Shown here: positions 8,342-14,942 of the stretch, in pieces | How the letters are laid out: every line of letters begins with the position of its first letter | Position numbering within the stretch: position 1 is the first letter of the stretch | NCBI RefSeq assembly: GCF_015291885.1 | Contig: NZ_CP036186.1 | Location: 620,001-684,000, forward strand | DNA length: 64,000 nt | Origin: Stutzerimonas stutzeri | GTDB taxonomy: Bacteria; Pseudomonadota; Gammaproteobacteria; Pseudomonadales; Pseudomonadaceae | Direction of reading: 5' to 3' | The notes under the pieces: model-generated | Told to the model about the DNA's origin: nothing | Databases searched by the model: none | The model's input: only the letters and a program-made list of their open reading frames with translations | Made by a program: the position numbers and the translations under genes

Positions 8342-9533
8342 GGAAGGTCTGAAAAAGACTTCCCGAATCTGGTGAAACACGCCGATCCCGCCAGCCGAGT
8401 TTTTCCATGAAGCAGATGACCTTCGCCGACGCCGAGTACGCCGGCAAGCGCAAGCAGACCCGTAAGGAGTTGTTCCTGATCGAGATGGATCAGGTGGTGC
8501 CGTGGAAGGGATTGATTGCCCTGATCGAGCCACACTACCCAAAGGGTGAAGGTGGTCGTCCAGCCTATCCGCTGATGGCCATGTTACGTATCCATCTGAT
8601 GCGGAACTGGTTCGGCTACAGCGACCCGGCCATGGAAGAAGCGCTCTACGAGACGACCATCCTGCGTCAGTTCGCCGGGCTGAGCCTGGAGCGTATTCCC
8701 GACGAAACCACCATCCTAAATTTCCGTCGCTTGCTGGAGAAACATGAGCTGGCAGCCGGCATCCTCGGCGTAATCAATGGCTACCTGGGGGATCGCGGCC
8801 TGTCGCTGCGCCAGGGCACTATCGTCGATGCCACACTGATCCACGCGCCCAGCTCGACCAAGAACCAGGACGGCAAGCGCGATCCGGAGATGCACCAGAC
8901 CAAGAAGGGCAACCAGTACTACTTCGGCATGAAGGCCCACATCGGTGTGGATGACGAGTCGGGGCTGGTGCACAGCGTGGTCGGCACGGCGGCAAACGTG
9001 GCGGATGTCACCCAGGTCGACAAACTGCTGCATGGTGAAGAGAACGTCGTCTGCGCCGATGCCGGCTACACCGGCGTCGAAAAGCGCCCCGAACATGCTG
9101 GCCGCGAAGTGATCTGGCAGGTCGCAGCACGCCGCAGCACCTACAAGAAGCTCGATAAACGCAGCGCCCTGTACAAAGCCAAGCGCAAGATCGAGAAGGC
9201 CAAGGCACAAGTGCGAGCGAAGGTCGAGCACCCGTTTCGAGTGATCAAGCGCCAGTTCGGTTACGTGAAGGTGCGCTTCCGTGGCCTGGCCAAGAACACC
9301 GCTCAGCTGGTGACGCTGTTCGCGCTGTCGAACCTATGGATGGCGCGCCGACATTTGCTGACTACCGCAGGAAAGGTGCACCTGTAATGCGGAAAATGGC
9401 TGCTGCGAGGTGCTCGCGGCGGCCAAAAACGGAGAACTGAGCGGGTTACCTGGTCGATTTTGATCGACGGCCCGCTTTCAAAAGCAGCGAGGGCTGAAGT
9501 CGACCGGAAATACAGGGTTACTTCAGACCTTCC
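8342..9533 (+). mobile_element. IS5-family insertion sequence, complete, 1192 bp
   Basis: Terminal inverted repeats GGAAGGTCTGAA (8342-8353) and its complement (9522-9533) bound a single transposase gene, and TTAG is duplicated on both sides. All parts needed for transposition appear intact: uninterrupted transposase, matching ends, matching target duplication. This suggests a recent insertion. It lies between the second trx scrap and psiE. Confidence 0.92.
8407..9387 (+). CDS. IS5-family transposase (DDE type)
   Basis: A 326-residue transposase. The N-terminal third (about 1-120) is the DUF772-type DNA-binding part with GRPAYPLMAMLRIHLMRNW and the DETTILNFRRLLE motif. The DDE catalytic residues are visible in VDATLIHAP (first Asp), CADAGYTG (second Asp) and RAKVEHPFRVIKRQFG (Glu, in the Y-2-R-3-E-6-K-like region of IS5 proteins). 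The length matches the family and no frameshift is needed. It starts 65 bp inside the left inverted repeat. It moves its own element by cut-and-paste or copy-out; there are no cargo genes. Confidence 0.95.
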   Translation: MKQMTFADAEYAGKRKQTRKELFLIEMDQVVPWKGLIALIEPHYPKGEGGRPAYPLMAMLRIHLMRNWFGYSDPAMEEALYETTILRQFAGLSLERIPDETTILNFRRLLEKHELAAGILGVINGYLGDRGLSLRQGTIVDATLIHAPSSTKNQDGKRDPEMHQTKKGNQYYFGMKAHIGVDDESGLVHSVVGTAANVADVTQVDKLLHGEENVVCADAGYTGVEKRPEHAGREVIWQVAARRSTYKKLDKRSALYKAKRKIEKAKAQVRAKVEHPFRVIKRQFGYVKVRFRGLAKNTAQLVTLFALSNLWMARRHLLTTAGKVHL

Positions 9534-9537
9534 TTAG
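9534..9537. repeat. Target-site duplication, right (TTAG)
   Basis: This is the second copy of the TTAG duplication made on insertion of the IS. Removing the element plus one TTAG restores a continuous sequence that leads into psiE. Confidence 0.85.
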
Positions 9538-9565
9538 CGCTTCATTGAAAGAGAGAGCAACGCTT

Positions 9566-10036
9566 ATGCATAAAGAATCTGGCCACACGGCCCTTGACGA
9601 GATGCGCTCCCAGTGGCGGTTGATGACGGTTTACGAGCGCTTCGAGCAGGTCGTCGCCCTCGTTCTGTCGGCGGTAATTGCCGTCATCATCGTGGTGTCG
9701 CTGTTCCAGCTCATCGCCATCGTCTTCACGCTGCTGGTTCTCGATGCCTTCAATCCCCTGGATCAAAAGGTATTCCAGAGTGTGTTCGGCATGATCATGA
9801 CGCTCTTGATCGCGATGGAGTTCAAGCATTCCATCGTGCGCGTGGCGCTGCGTAAGGAAAGCATCATCCAGGTCAAGACCGTCATTCTGATCGCGATCCT
9901 GGCACTGGCCCGCAAGTTCATCATCCTTGACCCCGACGTTGATCCTGCCAAATTGGCCGCCCTGGCGGGGACGATACTGGCCTTGGGTCTGACCTATTGG
10001 CTCATGCGTGAACGCGACGACCGGAAGAGCGAGTGA
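9566..10036 (+). CDS. psiE: PsiE family phosphate-starvation-inducible membrane protein
   Basis: A 156-residue membrane protein of the PsiE family. After a polar 30-residue start come four hydrophobic helices (about 30-58, 70-90, 100-120, 130-148), with the conserved MEFKHSIVRVALRKESIIQVKTVILIA-type loop and helix between them. Its molecular function is unknown; E. coli psiE is induced by phosphate starvation. The ATG at 9566 has AGAGAG just upstream; a TTG at 9545 is possible but less likely. psiE is a usual right-hand member of the stress-tolerance locus. The IS inserted about 30 bp upstream may have changed its expression. Confidence 0.87.
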   Translation: MHKESGHTALDEMRSQWRLMTVYERFEQVVALVLSAVIAVIIVVSLFQLIAIVFTLLVLDAFNPLDQKVFQSVFGMIMTLLIAMEFKHSIVRVALRKESIIQVKTVILIAILALARKFIILDPDVDPAKLAALAGTILALGLTYWLMRERDDRKSE

Positions 10037-10074
10037 TTGGACCATGGCTCTTTATAGTCTAGACGGTCGACACG

Positions 10075-10302
10075 ATGCCAGGTCGAGGCACCGCTGGCTC
10101 AATCCGCTTTCAAGCCGTGTTGCTGGTTTTGACCCTGGTGGGGATCGCGGCTGCCGTTGGCAGTCTGCTGTTGGGCGAGCATGGCCTTTGGCTGGCACTG
10201 GCAACATGCGCATTGACCCTGCTGATCGAACCTGTCGTCGCCTCCGCGATGACCTTGCGCCTGTATGGCGTTTATGTGGTACTAGTGGTGCCACATGTTT
10301 GA
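10075..10302 (+). CDS. Short two-helix membrane protein, probably truncated
   Basis: A 75-residue ORF with two hydrophobic segments (about 11-30 and 38-58) and then LRLYGVYVVLVVPHV. I do not recognise it. It follows psiE by 38 bp and there is no convincing ribosome site. Its stop falls exactly where the sequence turns from GC-rich island DNA to the AT-rich msrA segment, and its last codons look like a chance continuation across that join. It is probably the 5' part of a longer island membrane gene; the degP gene expected further right in this locus is absent. Confidence 0.45.
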   Translation: MPGRGTAGSIRFQAVLLVLTLVGIAAAVGSLLLGEHGLWLALATCALTLLIEPVVASAMTLRLYGVYVVLVVPHV

Positions 10303-10827
10303 TTATTTTTTGATTATTTTTTCCAGTTTTGCGAGCTTTGGTGAGATTGATATCTGGCAGTATCTGTTGCTTGGATTCTTTGTGAAGAAGTCTTGGTGAT
10401 ACTCCTCAGCCTCGAAAAATTCAGCTAACCTCTCTAGGGTGGTTACCACTGGGCTTTTCCAGGTGCCTTTTTTTTCGGTTTCTAGTATTGCGTTTTTCGC
10501 GATTTCTAGCTGTTCGTCGTTATTATAAAATATGGCGGATCGATATTGGGTTCCAGTATCTGCGCCTTGTCTGTTTAGAGTGGTTGGGTCATGTATTGCA
10601 AAGAAAATATCAAGTAATTCGGATAGGCTAATATCGCTACTGTCAAATTCAACTTTTATTGCTTCAGCATGACCTGTTTTGCCAGTGCATACATCATCAT
10701 AAGTTGGTGCGTTTAGGGTTCCTCCCGTGTAGCCACATATCACAGACTGAACGCCTTTGATTCTCTTGAAGACCGGTTCAAGACACCAAAAGCAACCGCC
10801 TGCTAGAACTATTTTTTCAGTTTTCAT
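10303..10827 (-). CDS. msrA: Peptide methionine sulfoxide reductase A, foreign low-GC copy
   Basis: A complete 174-residue MsrA, which reduces S-methionine sulfoxide in proteins. The catalytic cysteine is in GGCFWC near residue 12; the conserved CGYTGG, GKTGHAEAIKV, FFAIHDPTTLNRQG and GTQYRSAIF motifs follow, and EEYHQDFF near the end completes the fold. AGAGG precedes the ATG by about seven bases. Hand counts on three 60-base rows gave 37-45 % GC, far below its neighbours, so it was acquired from a lower-GC source. It stands directly beside the truncated native msrA and could restore the lost activity. The C-terminus is Lys/Ile-rich and is encoded by a tandem 11-base repeat spanning 10301-10322. 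Confidence 0.95.
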   Translation of the reverse strand: MKTEKIVLAGGCFWCLEPVFKRIKGVQSVICGYTGGTLNAPTYDDVCTGKTGHAEAIKVEFDSSDISLSELLDIFFAIHDPTTLNRQGADTGTQYRSAIFYNNDEQLEIAKNAILETEKKGTWKSPVVTTLERLAEFFEAEEYHQDFFTKNPSNRYCQISISPKLAKLEKIIKK

Positions 10828-10926
10828 TGGGGCCTCTGTATAAAAGTCAGGGGGGCTGGGGTGCGGCCGATATGGGGGCAGCGTGGCTGCTATGCTTTCA
10901 CGTAGATCGTCTGGCCGGCGCTATAG

Positions 10927-10965
10927 CTATGCTGAGGCGTCCTAGCAATAGGATTCCTAGCATAG
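10927..10965. repeat. Imperfect palindrome at the island/core junction
   Basis: CTATGCT (10927-10933) is complementary to AGCATAG (10959-10965), with CCTA/TAGG nested inside and CCTAGCA repeated directly at 10941 and 10956. It lies within 30 bp of the point where native msrA sequence ends (about 10990). It could be part of a recombination site or an element end. I do not see the core sites of an integron attC. Confidence 0.4.
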
Positions 10966-11379
10966 ATTGACTCTTGACGATCCTCCTAATCCCTGCGTCG
11001 GGTTGTGCGCTTCCCAGAAATTGCGCAGTAGCGTGCCGTAGTCGATCTGCTGCGGATCGAACACCACGAGTACTGCCTCGGTATGGCCGGTCAGGCCGGA
11101 GCATACCTCGTCATACGTTGGGTTTGGTGTCAGCCCGCCGGCATAACCCGCGGCCGTGGACCAGACACCCGGCTGCTCCCAGAACCGCCGTTCCGCGCCC
11201 CAGAAGCAGCCCATGGCAAACACCGCCTGTTCCAAAACTTCAGGGAATGGCGCCTGCAGCGAATTGCCATTGACGTAGTGTGCTGCGGGGACCGACATGG
11301 GCGTTGAGCGGCCGGGTAGGGCCTGCTCTGGCGTGGGTAAGGCTTGCTTGCTGACCAGTATTTCTGAGCGTAGCGACAT
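10957..11379 (-). pseudogene. msrA: Native chromosomal msrA, 3' end lost at the island junction
   Basis: It starts as the Pseudomonas MsrA ([19 protein letters not shown] ...), with the catalytic GCFWGAERR and the [12 protein letters not shown] motif, and runs normally to the NPTQG codons at about 10990. There it jumps to ten unrelated codons and a TAG at 10957. Family members are about 215 residues; only some 130 native residues remain. The GTQYRS strand and the later region with the recycling cysteines are gone, so activity is unlikely. Its neighbour dipA matches the PAO1 order msrA-dipA, so this is the original locus. The ATG at 11379 is the start of the conserved sequence; a longer frame continues upstream without homology. 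Confidence 0.88.
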
Positions 11380-11496
11380 GCGTGCCTCGATCGGAGCGGG
11401 AGGGGGACGATGTAGGCTACAAAAGCTCGGGCAGCTGTGAAAGCACGGTCGATACCGCACGTCGCTGAAATAGGCGTTGCGGCGACGATGTGGCGC

Positions 11497-14169
11497 TCAG
11501 CTCCAGCGTGGATAACGTCGCAGGGCTTCGCTCAGATTGTTTCCCGGAATGGGTTTGTCGAACAGGTAGCCCTGGCCGATGTCGCAGCGGTGCAGGCGAA
11601 GGAACTGCAGCTGCGCCTGCGTTTCGATGCCCTCGGCAACAACCTTGAGGTGCAGCTTGCGAGCCATGGCGATTACTGCAGAGGTGATTTCCACATCGTC
11701 CTGATTGTCGGGAATGTCCTTGATGAAACTGCGATCGATCTTGATGACATCGATGGGGAATTTCTTGAGATAACTCAGCGAGGAATAGCCTGTGCCGAAG
11801 TCGTCCATGGCCAGCGTCAGCCCCAGTGCCTTGAGACCAATCAGCTGTTGGCGGGTTTCCTCTGTGGCATCGAGTAGAAGGCTTTCGGTCAGCTCCAGCT
11901 CCAGCTGGGCTGGCGGAAGCTGCTCCTCAAGCAGGATCGCCGCAATCGACCCCAGGAGGTCCGGGTCAGAAAACTGCTTGGGCGATAGATTGATCGCTAT
12001 CTGCGGGTTGCCAAGGCCTAGCGCTGACAGTCTGACACCCATGCGACATGCTTCGCGAGCGACCCATTTGCCGATGGGGATGATCAGTCCGGTTTCTTCC
12101 GCGACGCTGATGAACTGATCCGGGCTGATCATGCCCTTTTCCGGATGGTTCCAGCGCAGCAACGCCTCCAGACCCTGCAGCCGGCCAGTACGCAGGCACA
12201 GTTTGGGCTGGTAGAACACCTCCAGCTCGTTCTGCAGGAGGGCCCGGCGCAAGTTGTTTTCGACGAACAACTTGTAGTTGGCCTCGGCATGCAGCGCTTC
12301 GGTGAATATCTGTACCTGATTCTTGCCATTGGCTTTGGCCTTGTGCAGCGCCTGCCCGGCATGCTTCATCAGTGTTTCCGGATCGCTACCGTGCTGCGGT
12401 GAGCAAGCAAGCCCTAGTGACCCGCTGACGCTGATCAGTTGTTTATCGACGAACAGCGGCTTGTCGAGAATGCGCAGCACCTGATCTGCCAGTCGGATAC
12501 CTTCATCCAGCCCCTTGTCGTCGAACAGCAGGGCAAATTCATTGCTGGCGAAACGCGCCAGTACGCTTTGCTGGCTCAGCCCGTTGCGCAGGCGGCGAGC
12601 GAGGGCGGTCAGCAGTTTGTCGCCGATCTGGTGGCCAAGGCTGTCGTTGATACGTTTGAAGTTGTCGATGTCCACCAGTAGCAAGCAAAGCCTGGGCTCT
12701 GCACCAGCGGCGAAGCGTTCTTCAAGGCTGCGGATGAAACACGGCCGGTTGCCCAGGTTGGTCAGGTTGTCGGTGTAGGCCAGGCGTTCGATGTGCTGGT
12801 GCGCCAGCTTGTTACGGGTGATGTCTTCGTAGATGCCGATGTAGTGGGTAAGTGCGCCTTCGTCGTTGAAGACTTTGGAGATCGACAGCTGCCCCCAGTA
12901 GGGCTCCAGATTCTTGCGTCGGGAGCGGAATTCCCCTTGCCAGCTATTGCTATGGGCAAGTGCCGAGGAGGTGTCGAAAAGCAGCTCGCTGAGGTTTTCC
13001 AGAGCCTTCAGGTCGGCCAACCGCTGCCCTCGTACCTCGGATGCGGAAAACTGGCTGATGACGGTAAAGGCCGGATTGACGTATTCCACCCGTCCGTCTC
13101 GATCGACCAATATGAACGCGCTGGCGCTCTGTTCCACCGCGCGCTGGAACAGATTCAGCATATGTGTGGCGCTCAGGCGCTGCTGGTTCGCCAAGACCTG
13201 GGCGTACTGATCGGCCAGTTCGCCGGCAAAGGCGATCTCGTCGGCTTGCCAGGCTCGCAGTTTGCCGGTGTGTTGCAGGCTGAGCACGCCTATTACCTCG
13301 CCGCCGACGCGGATGCTGGCGTCGAGGATCGAGCAAATACCCTGGGGACGATAGTAGTATTCGCCCAGCTCGCAGGTGCGATGGTCCTGCAAAACGTCCT
13401 GAGCATCGACGGCGCGGCCACTCTGCAGGGCCTGCAAATAGCGCGGGTATGGAGCCAGCTCCAGCGCTGACAGCGTTTCGTAGCTGTCGCTGGCGCGACG
13501 GTAGCAGGCGACTGGCTCCAGGCGGGTGCCATTCAGATGCCAAATCACTGCGTGGTTGAGTTCGTAGACCTCACTGGCGGCCTGAGTTATCAGTTGCGCC
13601 GCCTCCAGTTGCGGATTGCCGGAGCCATAGCGATGGCGCGCCAGTCTGACGATCAGGCTCTGCTGGGTGCGCGAGCGCAGCATGTGCTCGATGTGCTCGT
13701 CCTGCGTTTGCTGATGCTGCTGCAGCGCCGTTCGTAGTCTGGCGTTCTGCACCCTGAGATCCTGATCCGACTCAGGTTGTCGACCGGTCATGAGATAGCC
13801 CCGGAGCAGCTCGCGGCCGTATTGCTGGCAGACTTCCCCCAGTTCGGTGATGTCCAGCACGTCATCTGGCGTATGCAGACGGTAGCTGACCGAATAGTGC
13901 CCACGACCTGCCAATTGCTGCTGGATATCCTCATGCAACTGATGGCGGGTGCTGGGCTCCATCAGGCTGGCATAGGGAGAGTCGACCAGCGAGCAGAGGT
14001 CTGCGGCGGAAACGCCGAGGTACCGATCGCAGGCAGGGTCGAGAAATAGTAGTGTCCAGCTGGATTCGTTCAGGCGCTCGAAACGCAGCATGCCGAGCCG
14101 TGAAGGCACTGGCAACTGCGTCACAACCTCGGTCGCCAGACGGCTGGCGGCATCGGTATGTATTTTCAT
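11497..14169 (-). CDS. dipA: Cyclic-di-GMP phosphodiesterase DipA (PAS-GAF-PAS-GGDEF-EAL)
   Basis: An 890-residue cytoplasmic protein. PAS-like segment 25-130, GAF at about 185-325, PAS at 340-450, GGDEF domain at about 460-620, EAL domain 645-885. The GGDEF signature is degenerate (ASNEF at 541-545), so no cyclase activity is expected. The EAL domain is intact, with EALLRW at 668, ELTES, DDFGTGYSS and the KIDRSFI and VAEGIE segments, so it should hydrolyse c-di-GMP. Position next to aceF and msrA equals PA5017 (dipA/pch) of P. aeruginosa, where the enzyme controls biofilm dispersal and motility heterogeneity. It is transcribed away from a short exported protein gene. Confidence 0.92.
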   Translation of the reverse strand: MKIHTDAASRLATEVVTQLPVPSRLGMLRFERLNESSWTLLFLDPACDRYLGVSAADLCSLVDSPYASLMEPSTRHQLHEDIQQQLAGRGHYSVSYRLHTPDDVLDITELGEVCQQYGRELLRGYLMTGRQPESDQDLRVQNARLRTALQQHQQTQDEHIEHMLRSRTQQSLIVRLARHRYGSGNPQLEAAQLITQAASEVYELNHAVIWHLNGTRLEPVACYRRASDSYETLSALELAPYPRYLQALQSGRAVDAQDVLQDHRTCELGEYYYRPQGICSILDASIRVGGEVIGVLSLQHTGKLRAWQADEIAFAGELADQYAQVLANQQRLSATHMLNLFQRAVEQSASAFILVDRDGRVEYVNPAFTVISQFSASEVRGQRLADLKALENLSELLFDTSSALAHSNSWQGEFRSRRKNLEPYWGQLSISKVFNDEGALTHYIGIYEDITRNKLAHQHIERLAYTDNLTNLGNRPCFIRSLEERFAAGAEPRLCLLLVDIDNFKRINDSLGHQIGDKLLTALARRLRNGLSQQSVLARFASNEFALLFDDKGLDEGIRLADQVLRILDKPLFVDKQLISVSGSLGLACSPQHGSDPETLMKHAGQALHKAKANGKNQVQIFTEALHAEANYKLFVENNLRRALLQNELEVFYQPKLCLRTGRLQGLEALLRWNHPEKGMISPDQFISVAEETGLIIPIGKWVAREACRMGVRLSALGLGNPQIAINLSPKQFSDPDLLGSIAAILLEEQLPPAQLELELTESLLLDATEETRQQLIGLKALGLTLAMDDFGTGYSSLSYLKKFPIDVIKIDRSFIKDIPDNQDDVEITSAVIAMARKLHLKVVAEGIETQAQLQFLRLHRCDIGQGYLFDKPIPGNNLSEALRRYPRWS

Positions 14170-14278
14170 CGAGCGGGTGGCTTCCAGTATGCTCCCTGAA
14201 GACGGGCTGCCTGTGCTCCAGGCGCCGTTCCAGCGAAGGACGATGGCTAAATAATATTAATTTCGGCAAGGGTGCATC

Positions 14279-14806
14279 ATGCGACAGGGACTGACAAGTC
14301 GGCTGGCAAAGTTAGTGATGGTCTCGGTTTTCTGCGTGATCGGAACGCCACTGATAGCGGGCGAAACGGTCGAGTTCGGCTCCGACGAATCGGCGCGTTA
14401 TCTTACTGAACTGCGCAAACTCTATCTAACCAATAACGACCGTGAGGCGTTGTTGGCGCATAGCAATGGAATGCTCGATACCTACGCTCTGCGCGCGGGC
14501 TACCAGGTTGGACAGGCCAACCCGCAGGACTTTCTTTACGAGCTGAGCGTGTCGACTCCCGGCGAGCTGCGCATTCGCGAAGAGGTGCGGGGCAACAGCG
14601 GCGGCGTGGCAGTGCGCAATCGGAGCCTGTCTGTATTCGGTCTCGATCCTTACCTGCAATATCAATGTCCTTCTCAGGGGTTTAGCTGCTCGATCAACAG
14701 CCCTGTCGATGGTCTGCCCCTGCTGGTCATTCTTCGCGACCCAGAGGGCGCCGAAGAGCTGGCGAAGGCGTTGTCGTTCCTGATCCGTAATCTGCAAAAG
14801 GGCTGA
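14279..14806 (+). CDS. Conserved exported hypothetical protein
   Basis: A 175-residue protein with a signal peptide (about 1-27, basic start, LVMVSVFCVIGTPLIA core). The mature part shows YQCPSQGFSCSIN at about 123-135, with two cysteines that could form a disulfide, and a C-terminal helix. It resembles unnamed Pseudomonas proteins and I cannot assign a function. AAGGG lies nine bases before the ATG. It is divergent from dipA with 109 bp between the starts. A strong terminator follows about 85 bp after the stop and serves the convergent aceF as well. Confidence 0.7.
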   Translation: MRQGLTSRLAKLVMVSVFCVIGTPLIAGETVEFGSDESARYLTELRKLYLTNNDREALLAHSNGMLDTYALRAGYQVGQANPQDFLYELSVSTPGELRIREEVRGNSGGVAVRNRSLSVFGLDPYLQYQCPSQGFSCSINSPVDGLPLLVILRDPEGAEELAKALSFLIRNLQKG

Positions 14807-14889
14807 GGTAGTGCTGGATGTCCTGCGCTGAGGCTGACTAGATTTCCCATCATCTTCGGCAAGCGCAACGTCCGGCGTGGCTGGATAGA

Positions 14890-14926
14890 AAAACGCCGCA
14901 TCTTCGTTAAGAGGATGCGGCGTTTT
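14890..14926. terminator. Bidirectional terminator between the exported protein gene and aceF
   Basis: AAAACGCCGCATC pairs with its exact complement at 14914-14926 across an 11-base loop, giving a GC-rich stem with A and T runs at the feet on both strands. It should end both the aceE-aceF transcript and the convergent gene. Confidence 0.9.
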
Positions 14927-14942
14927 CGTCTGGCTCAGTCGC

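Noticed and set aside
10927..10965. Possible integron attC site at the island end
   Set aside because: The required RYYYAAC and GTRRRY core sites are not present; only a generic palindrome is supported.
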